64,000 nt of DNA from Schleiferilactobacillus perolens DSM 12744 (GTDB lineage: Bacteria > Bacillota > Bacilli > Lactobacillales > Lactobacillaceae). Positions 25,794 to 34,200 of the stretch are shown piece by piece. The notes beneath the pieces are model-generated. The model had not been told where the DNA came from. It saw only the letters and a list, made by a program, of their open reading frames with translations, and did no database searches. The stretch's first letter is position 1. Every line of letters starts with the position of its first letter. The DNA lies in NCBI RefSeq assembly GCF_001435585.1, contig NZ_AZEC01000004.1, positions 55,738 to 119,737 of the forward strand, read 5' to 3'. Position numbers and translations under genes: made by a program.

Positions 25794-25836
25794 AAGACAA
25801 CACACTATTATAGTGGAACTAGTAGTGTGTTGTCTT
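25794..25836 (-). terminator. Strong hairpin plus T tract in the permease leader
   Basis: AAGACAACACACTA pairs perfectly with TAGTGTGTTGTCTT; on the minus strand the stem runs into five T. It stands 45 bases before the permease start, leaving little room for a promoter after it. It either ends the upstream GNAT transcript or works as a leader attenuator for the permease. Confidence 0.7.
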
Positions 25837-25958
25837 GTGAAAAATTTAAGTATTCGCTGGCAGAAAAGGAGCGTTTCGTGGCGCGGATGTGAGAAATGGG
25901 CTAGACCAAACAGTCTGAAAAAGCAAATTGGAAAACGATTTTCTCATAAACCGGTCGA

Positions 25959-26456
25959 TTATTCGGCCCGAGTGGTCAAAGGCCGCTCGTAAATACGCAG
26001 CTGGTCACCCCAGGGCTGGTAGCCATCACCAATGTAATGGAACTCTTGGCGCTCATAAAAATCAGTTAAATCCGTCGCGGCATACAGATGGTCAAAACCT
26101 GCTTGCTGGGCATCTTGGCTCGCGCGATGAATCAGTTGTTGAGCCACACCTTGGCGGCGAAATTCGGGCAAGACAAAAAGCGCACAGAGCCAAGGAAACA
26201 GATCCATTCGACTGATAAAATCGTTGGGAATCAAACCGGCCCCGCCGACGATTTGAGCATCCGGTATGAATGCCAGATACCATTGGGGCAATGCCGTATG
26301 CGGGTGCACACTATGAGCGAGACAGTCCGCATAGACCGGGTTGCTTTCCGGTGTGCCCCAATGGGCCTGGAAAAAGGTAATCATTGTAGGCAGTAATTCT
26401 GGTTGTTCTCGTAAGGAGGTCACACGGATTATTTCTGCCGTACTGTATCCCACCAT
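25959..26456 (-). CDS. GNAT-family N-acetyltransferase
   Basis: A 165-residue GNAT protein. The acetyl-CoA binding motif A is CALFVLPEFRRQGVAQQLIH near residues 90-110 (R-x2-G-x-A), preceded by the strand VGGAGLIPNDF and followed by LYAATDLTDFYERQEFHYIG. It would move an acetyl group from acetyl-CoA to an amine; the substrate is unknown. The start at 26456 lies inside the 3' end of the flavodoxin gene (28-base overlap), which suggests translational coupling. The ribosome site is weak, and the true start may be slightly downstream. Confidence 0.85.
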   Translation of the reverse strand: MVGYSTAEIIRVTSLREQPELLPTMITFFQAHWGTPESNPVYADCLAHSVHPHTALPQWYLAFIPDAQIVGGAGLIPNDFISRMDLFPWLCALFVLPEFRRQGVAQQLIHRASQDAQQAGFDHLYAATDLTDFYERQEFHYIGDGYQPWGDQLRIYERPLTTRAE

Positions 26457-26914
26457 TTCTGTAATTCGGCAGTGGCCTTATTCGTCTTGTCCACGACCTT
26501 GTCCGGCATCCCTAACGAAGCTAGGCTATGGTTGCCCAGCAAACCATCGATTTCCTTGGCATAATTGCTGGGATCCGTGGCGTATGAATAAAATGGCGCG
26601 ATTGGCACGGTACCAAAATCCATCTCTTCAACTAAGCGCAACAATGGCGTGGACGGGTGACCGTTCCACACAGGGCCGCCCAGCAGTACAATATTCACAT
26701 CCTTCAAACTCGGTAATTCACCCGCCAGGTCCGGATATTGGTGGCTCTGACGCTGGGCTTCTGCAACGTCGTTCGTTTTGTACATATCATCTGGGAAAGG
26801 CTCAACGACCTGGATTGGATACAGTGTGCCGTGCGTGACTTTTTGTAAAATATCGGCCATTTTTTCAGTGGCGCCGGAAAGAGAAAAATACGCAATAAGT
26901 GCTCGATTTGCCAT
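26429..26914 (-). CDS. Flavodoxin family protein
   Basis: A 161-residue flavodoxin-like protein. It begins MANRALIAYFSLSGATEKMA, the FMN phosphate-binding loop, followed by IVLLGGPVWNGHPSTPLLRL and APFYSYATD. This pattern is close to the Flavodoxin_4 group, which also includes the anchored protein at 17541, but here no membrane segment is present. It is a cytoplasmic FMN electron carrier or reductase. The ATG at 26914 sits 8 bases after GGAGGG; an upstream ATG would add five residues. It overlaps the acetyltransferase gene downstream. Confidence 0.85.
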   Translation of the reverse strand: MANRALIAYFSLSGATEKMADILQKVTHGTLYPIQVVEPFPDDMYKTNDVAEAQRQSHQYPDLAGELPSLKDVNIVLLGGPVWNGHPSTPLLRLVEEMDFGTVPIAPFYSYATDPSNYAKEIDGLLGNHSLASLGMPDKVVDKTNKATAELQKWWDTVRQK

Positions 26915-26984
26915 AGGGCATCCCTCCATTTACTTCTAGTGTAACGGTTCACGATACAGAAGAACACAATCCCGCTCGCTAATA

Positions 26985-27030
26985 TAAAAAAACGCACCAA
27001 CGTTAACCAGCGGCTAACTTTGGCACGTTC
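26985..27030 (-). terminator. Rho-independent terminator
   Basis: On the minus strand GTGCCAAAGTTAGCC pairs with GGTTAACGTTGGTGC (small mismatches) and is followed by seven T. It ends the 27046 gene and precedes the flavodoxin gene. Confidence 0.75.
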
Positions 27031-27045
27031 GATGCGGATTCGTCA

Positions 27046-27990
27046 TTAATAGCCCTGACTCAGATCGACTTCATTTTGGGCCAGCGTTTCGTCCTGCAAA
27101 AACTGTTGGACGTTGTTTGTAAAAATCTCTGATGCGGCATCGTTCATTTCCGCAAAGTTGCCGGAAACATGCGGAGTCATCAAAACATTGGGTAAGTCCC
27201 ATAATGGTGAGTTGGCGGGCAGCGGTTCCTGCTCGTAAACGTCCAAGGCCGCCCCCCGTAATTTGCCATTCTTCAAGGCGGCAACTAAATCCGCAGTCAC
27301 CACCGAAGGCCCCCGTCCGACATTGATGAAGAAGGGTTGACGGGTCAAGGTCGCAAAGAACGATTGGTTAAAGAAGCCCTTTGTCGCCGGAGTGAGGGGC
27401 ATAATATTGATGATGAAGTCTGCCCGGTGTGCAAACTCAGCACTTTGCTGATCTGTACCCACTTCTGCAAAGGGGGCCACGGGTCGCCCGTGGTGGGAAA
27501 TCCCCAGGACAGTGACGCCAAATGCGGCAAGAGCTTCAGCAATTTTTTGGCCAATATGGCCGGTGCCAAAGATGACTGCAGTTTTATTCGTTAATGTAAA
27601 CATATTGCTGCGGACACCTTGCTGATCCCAGAAATTGGTTGGTGTCTTTTTACTGCTGGCGAAGATACCCCGGGCAAAAGCCAGGATGTAGCCGACGGTA
27701 GATTCAGCGATCGGAATCGCATGGATGCCACTGGTGTTGGCTAACATGATATGTTTAGCCCGCAGTACATCCAACGGGAAATAGTCAACGCCAGCAGAAT
27801 AGGACTGAATGAAACGCAGGTCGTTGGCAGTGGCTAAAGCTGGCGCCAGATCCCGTTGCCAGCCAAAAATAGCTGTGATACCCGCCAAATTATCGTTTTT
27901 TAGATCAGAACGGTGCACAATTTGGGTACCGATGGCGGTTAATTCTTCTACAGCAGCATCCGATAAACCCATGAGGTCAAGTATACGCAT
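27046..27990 (-). CDS. D-isomer-specific 2-hydroxyacid dehydrogenase family protein
   Basis: A 314-residue member of the D-2-hydroxyacid dehydrogenase family. The NAD-binding motif is AVIFGTGHIGQKIAEALAAFG near residue 140. The catalytic Arg is in INVGRGPSV, the Glu in DVYEQEPLP and the His in MTPHVSGN. The substrate is probably a 2-oxoacid, reduced to the D-hydroxyacid, but several similar enzymes exist. It is followed after an 18-base gap, upstream, by the HxlR regulator on the same strand, so the order of transcription is hxlR then this gene. Start ATG at 27990 after AAAGGGAA. Confidence 0.88.
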   Translation of the reverse strand: MRILDLMGLSDAAVEELTAIGTQIVHRSDLKNDNLAGITAIFGWQRDLAPALATANDLRFIQSYSAGVDYFPLDVLRAKHIMLANTSGIHAIPIAESTVGYILAFARGIFASSKKTPTNFWDQQGVRSNMFTLTNKTAVIFGTGHIGQKIAEALAAFGVTVLGISHHGRPVAPFAEVGTDQQSAEFAHRADFIINIMPLTPATKGFFNQSFFATLTRQPFFINVGRGPSVVTADLVAALKNGKLRGAALDVYEQEPLPANSPLWDLPNVLMTPHVSGNFAEMNDAASEIFTNNVQQFLQDETLAQNEVDLSQGY

Positions 27991-28008
27991 AGGTGATTCC
28001 CTTTCTAT

Positions 28009-28356
28009 TTACGAAACAGTCGTTTTTTGCAGCCGAGCATTATAGGCAGTGCCCCACACCGCCATGGCGTCGATCACTGGTGCTAAAGTGGCCCCAAACG
28101 GGGTGAGGGCATATTCAGTGGCACGGCCATCAATCGACGCAGCACTTTTCGTAATCACGTCGTCTGCTTCCAACTGTGCCAGCTGCAGCGCCAGCATCCG
28201 CGGCGATACCGACGGGATTGCCTTATTCAGGGTACTAAAACGTGTGGCATCTTGATGAATCAGATGATACAAAATGACACTTTTCCATTTCCCAGCAATG
28301 ATTTGCATGGTACTTTCCACAGGACAACCTGCTGCACAATCATAAGCTTCCCGCAT
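28009..28356 (-). CDS. HxlR-family transcriptional regulator
   Basis: A 115-residue winged-helix regulator of the HxlR family: Cys11 in CAAGCPVESTM, the helix GKWKSVILYHLI, the recognition region FSTLNKAIPSVSPRMLALQL, and the wing DGRATEYALTPFG. The conserved N-terminal Cys is the sensor in HypR- and QorR-type members, which respond to disulfide or quinone stress. It leads an operon with the dehydrogenase at 27046 and is divergent from the quinone oxidoreductase-like gene at 28454. That arrangement is that of known hxlR/qorA pairs, and the dyad at 28394 is the likely operator. Confidence 0.9.
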   Translation of the reverse strand: MREAYDCAAGCPVESTMQIIAGKWKSVILYHLIHQDATRFSTLNKAIPSVSPRMLALQLAQLEADDVITKSAASIDGRATEYALTPFGATLAPVIDAMAVWGTAYNARLQKTTVS

Positions 28357-28393
28357 TGGATCACCCGCTTTCCGATGAGTTACATTTTGCTCA

Positions 28394-28412
28394 CTTACAT
28401 TTCTATAGTAAG
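28394..28412. promoter_or_regulatory. Putative HxlR operator
   Basis: CTTAC and GTAAG arms lie 9 bases apart in the 97-base gap between the hxlR gene and the divergent oxidoreductase. Size and position fit an HxlR site controlling both directions. Confidence 0.5.
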
Positions 28413-28453
28413 CCGACTAACATAATCAGTGCAAGTGAGAAAGGAAGATTTCA

Positions 28454-29479
28454 ATGATGAAAGCAATTGGTTTCACCCAACATTTACCGATTACAGATGG
28501 ACATAGTCTGGAAGATATCGAATTACCTAAGCCTGCACCGACTGGTCACGACTTGTTGGTCAACGTTCAGGCCGTATCGGTCAATCCGGTGGATACGGGC
28601 ACCCGCGGCGCTGGACACCGACAGTTAGCCCAGCCGAAAGTACTCGGTTGGGATGCGGTCGGGACTGTCGATGCAGTAGGAGATCAGGTGACCTTATTCC
28701 AGCCTGGAGACCGCGTTTTTTACGCCGGTAGTTACAAACGTTCTGGCAGCGATGCTGAGTATCAATTAGTCGACGAACGCATTGTGGGTCATGCCCCGCA
28801 GAAATTGACGGATGCCCAGGCGGCGGCCGTGCCACTGACTAGTCTCACAGCTTGGGAAGCCCTGTTTGAGAAACTGCATATTCCGCTGGATGACCGGCAA
28901 ACCAATCAGCGGCATACCATCTTAATTATTAATGGCGCCGGTGGGGTCGGATCCATGGCCACCCAACTGGCAGATTGGGCCGGTATACACGTAATCGCGA
29001 CGGCTTCTCAACCAGAGTCGATTGAATGGGTCAAAAATCATCACGCAGAGATTGTCTTGAATCATCGCCAACCACTTCCGGCGCAACTCCATGCGGCGGG
29101 GTACAAAAACGTGGACTACATTTTGAATCTCTCCCACTTGGATGAACATTGGGCAGAAATCGCGGAGATGATTCGCCCTGACGGCTGGGTGGCCGCCATT
29201 ACCGAGAATCGCCGGGGGATTGATCTACAGAAGCTGACGAGGAAGCGGGCGACATTTGCTTGGGAGTGGATGTTTTCTAAATCCTGGTACGGGTATGACT
29301 TGGCTTCGCAAGGGGCCATTTTGAACCGCATTGCCGGTTTACTGGATGCCGGTACGCTGCAGGATACACTCACAAAAACATTGAGTCCGCTCAATGCCGC
29401 CAATCTGCGGCAAGCCCATGCGCTGGTGGAATCTGGCCATATGATCGGGAAAGTCGTCGTTGCCGGACCTTGGGCGTAA
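28454..29479 (+). CDS. Zinc-type alcohol dehydrogenase-like protein (quinone oxidoreductase branch)
   Basis: A 341-residue medium-chain reductase. The N-terminal domain includes VNVQAVSVNPVDTGTRG and LGWDAVGTVDAVG; the NADPH domain begins with LIINGAGGVGSMATQLADW near residue 155. The zinc ligands of alcohol dehydrogenases are absent. This is the ZADH/QorA type that reduces quinones or enals. ATG at 28454 follows AAAGGAAG; a second ATG is adjacent. It is divergent from hxlR and is probably its main target. The bidirectional hairpin at 29489 ends it. Confidence 0.9.
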   Translation: MMKAIGFTQHLPITDGHSLEDIELPKPAPTGHDLLVNVQAVSVNPVDTGTRGAGHRQLAQPKVLGWDAVGTVDAVGDQVTLFQPGDRVFYAGSYKRSGSDAEYQLVDERIVGHAPQKLTDAQAAAVPLTSLTAWEALFEKLHIPLDDRQTNQRHTILIINGAGGVGSMATQLADWAGIHVIATASQPESIEWVKNHHAEIVLNHRQPLPAQLHAAGYKNVDYILNLSHLDEHWAEIAEMIRPDGWVAAITENRRGIDLQKLTRKRATFAWEWMFSKSWYGYDLASQGAILNRIAGLLDAGTLQDTLTKTLSPLNAANLRQAHALVESGHMIGKVVVAGPWA

Positions 29480-29488
29480 AGGCCATAC

Positions 29489-29518
29489 AAAAAACCGCCA
29501 CGATTGTGACGGTTTTTT
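29489..29518. terminator. Bidirectional rho-independent terminator
   Basis: AAAAAACCG pairs with CGGTTTTTT, with A and T runs on both sides of the stem. It separates the oxidoreductase from the convergent aldo-keto reductase gene. Confidence 0.85.
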
Positions 29519-29536
29519 CTCGTACCTGATTAATTT

Positions 29537-30373
29537 TTAGAATTCTTCGTACACAGCGGGATCCTGGTTGGAGTAACGACCATCTGGCCGGGTGAGACCA
29601 TTGATCTTGACCATATCGTCCGCACTGATTTCGAAGTCGAAGACGTCTTTGTTTTCTTCTTGACGACTGGTGTGCGTTGACTTCGGAATAGGCAATACAC
29701 CGCGTTGAATGTGCCAGCGCAGGATGATTTGACCAGCGGACTTATGATATTTGTCCGCCAATTCGTTGATTACCGGATTCTTTAGGACATTATTGGCACT
29801 GGCTCGGCCCAGCGGACTCCAAGCTTCAGTCAAAATGTGGTGGGCGTTATCATAATCAATTTGTGCCTGCTGATTGAAGTACGGGTGCAGTTCTACCTGA
29901 TTAATGGCGGGCATGACACCCGTTTCTTTTTGCAACTTATCCAAGTGTTCCGGTAAGAAATTGGACACCCCGATGCTCCGGACTAAACCAAACCGTTGAG
30001 CGTCAATCAGTGCTTGCCATGCTTCGACATACAGGCCTTGTTTTGGATTAGGCCAATGAATTAAATAGAGGTCAAAGTAGTCTAAACCAGCGCGATAAAG
30101 TGACTCTTGAATGGTATTAATCGCATCTTGGCGGTGTTGATAGCGGCCAGGCAGTTTTGATGATACCAAAATGTCTTGCCGGGCAATGCCGCTGCGTTGA
30201 ATGGCAGCCCCCACCGCGCCTTCATTTTCATAATTGTAAGCGGTGTCGAGCAGCCGATAACCGACATTCAAAGCGGACACCATGGCGTTGACGCCGCTGG
30301 CACCGTTAAGTTTATACGTGCCGAAGCCAATCTTTGGTAGCTGTAATCCGTCTGCGAGTGTGTATGTATCCAT
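29537..30373 (-). CDS. Aldo/keto reductase
   Basis: A 278-residue aldo-keto reductase with Asp43 and Tyr48 (LLDTAYNYENE), Lys73 (VSSKLPG) and His106 (YLIHWPNP). The motif SIGVSNFLPE is present. It is the second aldo-keto reductase in the window; the one at 5870 shares fold but not close sequence. It would reduce aldehydes or ketones with NADPH in the cytoplasm. I chose the ATG at 30373 because AAAGGA lies 9-10 bases upstream; the ATG at 30382 is on top of the site. The next gene upstream, at 30421, may share its transcript. Confidence 0.9.
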   Translation of the reverse strand: MDTYTLADGLQLPKIGFGTYKLNGASGVNAMVSALNVGYRLLDTAYNYENEGAVGAAIQRSGIARQDILVSSKLPGRYQHRQDAINTIQESLYRAGLDYFDLYLIHWPNPKQGLYVEAWQALIDAQRFGLVRSIGVSNFLPEHLDKLQKETGVMPAINQVELHPYFNQQAQIDYDNAHHILTEAWSPLGRASANNVLKNPVINELADKYHKSAGQIILRWHIQRGVLPIPKSTHTSRQEENKDVFDFEISADDMVKINGLTRPDGRYSNQDPAVYEEF

Positions 30374-30420
30374 TCTATCCATCCTTTCAATCTTGAGCGG
30401 CTCGATTTTGAAACCCCATC

Positions 30421-31050
30421 TTAGTGTTTAATATTTGCTAACCGGGCCGTCATGTCTGCCTTCGTGCCAACAGAAATAAACAATGGACCATCTGACTGGG
30501 CGATGATACTGTCCCTCAAACTGCCTAAGTCGTAAGTGTCAAAACCAGCGGCATCAATTAATTTGGCGACAGTCGCTTTGGCATCGGCATTATCACTGGC
30601 GATGGGGACAGCGATCCGGCGGGCATTACCGGCGGGTTTAGGTAATGACGTGATCCGCGCCATCGCAATCGTGTTGAAGGCCTTGACGACTTTATCACTG
30701 TGCAATTGCCGCGCAACAAACTCGGAGGTGGCCTCTTCGTGCTTTTCCAGATTCATAATACTGCCATCCCGGTTGGGGAAGTAATTCGTGACATCCAAAA
30801 TAATCGGATCGTTGGGAAACGGCACGGGCAATTCCCGAATCGCGAAGAAAGGCACGGCGAGCACGACTAAATCCTGCTCAGCAGCCTCTTCAATCGTCCC
30901 CGCAGTCGCCCGCGGCCCCAATTTATCGACCAACGGCTTCAGACTATCGACGCTGTGCCGGTGACTCATCACGACATCATTGCCAGCGTGGGTAAACAAT
31001 TGCGCTAATGCTTTCCCCACATTACCTGTACCAATAAATCCAATTTTCAT
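30421..31050 (-). CDS. NADP(H) oxidoreductase, F420-dependent-reductase-like (NpdG type)
   Basis: A 209-residue protein. It begins MKIGFIGTGNVGKALAQLFT, a NAD(P)-binding loop, then VVMSHRHSVDSL, where the basic residues suggest NADP(H), and DLVVLAVPFFAI. This is the family named for coenzyme F420-dependent NADP reductases and pyrroline carboxylate reductase-like proteins. Lactobacilli are not known to make F420, so the physiological donor or acceptor is another compound, perhaps a flavin or ketone. The ATG at 31050 sits 9 bases after AAAGGA. It is probably co-transcribed with the aldo-keto reductase downstream. Confidence 0.82.
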   Translation of the reverse strand: MKIGFIGTGNVGKALAQLFTHAGNDVVMSHRHSVDSLKPLVDKLGPRATAGTIEEAAEQDLVVLAVPFFAIRELPVPFPNDPIILDVTNYFPNRDGSIMNLEKHEEATSEFVARQLHSDKVVKAFNTIAMARITSLPKPAGNARRIAVPIASDNADAKATVAKLIDAAGFDTYDLGSLRDSIIAQSDGPLFISVGTKADMTARLANIKH

Positions 31051-31295
31051 GACAACCATTCCTTTCGCGTATACTCCCTGAGCATCCCTTACACCTCTAG
31101 GATACCACCCAAGTACTAAGGTGCGCATGGGGAAAGGCCCCAGATTTAATTTTCGTATATGAAATTTCTGAAAGTTGACAATTATGTGGTGGGAAAAGCA
31201 GTACGGTAGTGATGTGATAGTTTGGCTGACTTGTGGAATATACCAGCTGAACATGGGTTAACGAAATTTTGTTATACATATGGGGGACTATGAAC

Positions 31296-34200
31296 ATGAG
31301 AAAACAACAGGGAAGGAAAACTTGGCTGCATCTGGGTGTGTTTTTATTGTCGGTGTTAGCTACTGGCGGCGTACTAGCGGGGTCAGTTGAAATGGTGGCG
31401 GCAGATACCATTGGGAACGTCGTGGATAATGCACCGGATGTGAGTGCGAATAATGGTGGGTCTTATGTGCCCAAGTTGGGCAGTGTGGATTCAAATGGTA
31501 ACGCTGAGCCTAACACGCCATGGAATACATATTACATTCCTAGTTTGCAACGGGAGCGGACTGCTTCTGAAGGCTCGTTTGTTAAGTGGGGGTATAATGG
31601 CTGGATTAAAGACTCCGCCGATGGTTATGAAGGCGGTGATACCAATGACAAAGTTACGACACCTAGCTCGGCGTACGATGTGATTCAAAATATGGCAATC
31701 GGGCCATCTGACTTCACACAGACAGACAAAGAGTGGAGCGAGGGCACTATTGGGACAACGACTAATATTCAGTTTTTGGACTCCTATGCTGACCACGGGG
31801 ATGCTTTCTTTTCCATTAATTATGTTGACAAAGACAATTTGATGGATGTTTCAGATTATCAAACAGCAGCGGATTTTGCACAAGGCGGGACAGCTTTAAC
31901 GACTAACCGAGATAAGATGTTTATTCAGCAAGAAAATGGGCAAGATACTGTCCATTCAAAAGTTAGTGGGCCCAATTATCGACTTGCCGATGGGCAGTCG
32001 TTCAGAAATGGTTACTTACAGGTGACGGGGAATGTCCCAATTAGGGCACAACTTGCTCAATCAGAGACAACTGTGGATGGAATGTTGGCTGGTAATTGGG
32101 GCGTCATGGTTAGAGCCAAAGTTGCAAAGGGGATTGATGTCCGCTCATTTGCTGCATCAATTGATTGGAGCAAATCATATTATAATTTAAATATTGATAC
32201 GGCAAAGGTGAATATCCCACTCGTGACAAATAAGCCAATTCGTGGACTCACATTTCCGCTTCAATTTGATCATCACGTTTATTTGGACCCGCATGATCCT
32301 CAGGCGTTTTTCTTAAAAGTTAAAGGTATTCCTTTTAATTTCAACACCGCAAAGTCTGGAGATCTTTCATGTGCACAAATGCTTTTACCAAAGAGTTCAG
32401 CAGACTATGCTGATTATTTGCATAATCGAATAGTACAGACAGCGAGTGATTCAGACAATGGGCAACAAAGCGCGACTACTTTGGATAGATTGACGACAGA
32501 TCCAAGCCAAACTGATTACAATAGTAGTGCTGATCAGACCTCACTAGATGATGATGAGCTATCCCATGATGGAATTCCTAATTTTCCAGAGAGTACGGCG
32601 TCGAAGCTATCTAACAACTCTGTTTGGGATCCAATCGCAGGGCTCGTTAATGAAGTTGCTCCCAAAGATCCGGGTGGTTATTTCCTCCAATTATTAACGG
32701 GCCTTTTTGTCGCTAGTCCGGTTTATTCACTGGGAAATATTGGGAGAACGGTAACACTATTGAATTCACCAATTTACCCTTCCACGCGAGCGACTGTAAC
32801 TGAGCCAGACGGATGGTTGAAAGCCCTATGGATTGCTCTCAATATCCCATCGCAGCTGATTCAACCACTTATTTCCTCTATTACTTCAGAGTACATGCAA
32901 AAACCGTTTTACGGCAATGCACATATTAATTTTTCCTTTGATATGTCAAAGTATCAAGGGAGTAAACAACCGCTCATTTCTGCGTTATCTGAGGGCAAAT
33001 TATTTGCATCGCCATATGCAGATGGCGGTTTTAATAAAGGTGATGGCAAGGGCGATGATGGGAGCAAAGTTTCAACAGATTCAACCAATGCTAATCGTTC
33101 ACCTATACAAATTTCGATGTACGATTCCTCTCAATTGGTTGATCCATATGGGACTACCTGGCATGATTCCCGTGGCCAATTCAAAATCCAAACTGGCGAT
33201 AAACAGGGCACCGCATTGGACCGCACGACCAGTAAAGATCAGTACGGTAATATCGTTTATCCCAATTCGCACTTGTTGACTCAACTACAGGCGGGTACGT
33301 CACCAATGGATTATGCCGTTATAAAAGAAGATCAAGTCAATAATGGGCGGAAATATCCCACTTACACCAATTTCACTTCATGGACGGGCGCCATTGTGCC
33401 GTACGATCGCGATTATTGGGATGAAAACAGCACGCATAAGAGCAAGACAGATACGTTACACTCCGACGGTAAAATTGGTGATGATCTGAACTATCGGACG
33501 GCGACACCTGATCCAGGGTCTGATGGAATTTTGGTCAACGCGGGTATTAATAATCAATCTGTGGTCAAGTCATATACAGATCCGGGCATACCATCCGCAA
33601 CCCAAGCAGGGACCATTGATCCGATGCGTTATGCCAACGTATATTCCCTGTATGACTATTCAAAGAGCACGCCGTCGCCTGTAGCTGAACCCACAGAAGT
33701 TTATGACACTACAGACAATCCGGTTAAAGTGAGTGTGAACAATGCCGATGGTGAGAACATCACGGGTACTAATGTCAATAAATCGTTGAAGAATGCAACG
33801 TGGAAATACACGGGCACCATGGGGCCAGATAATCTAGCTTTAGCCGACGCCAGTTTGGGATTGGACCAGTCATTGAATCCAACTTTGGATTTGACCCCTG
33901 AGGTGCTGCTTGCAGATCGTAAGGCGTTGGAAAGTGGTACGCAGGTAATCAAGCCGACAGGGACTTATCGGGATTCTTTGGCAAAATATACCAAGGATGG
34001 TTTTCGTACTGACTTATCCGGTACGCTCAGCCAGCAGGGCATTTTACCCACCACGGCAAAGCAGCCTTTCCAGGTAACCCCAGATACGCATGGCTTGGAT
34101 ATGGATTTGGAAAGTAAAGCTGGGGGCAGACAGCATCCATCACAAATCCACCAAGACGATACATTTGATTTAGCTTCGGACGATACAGCTTCCTTGAAAT

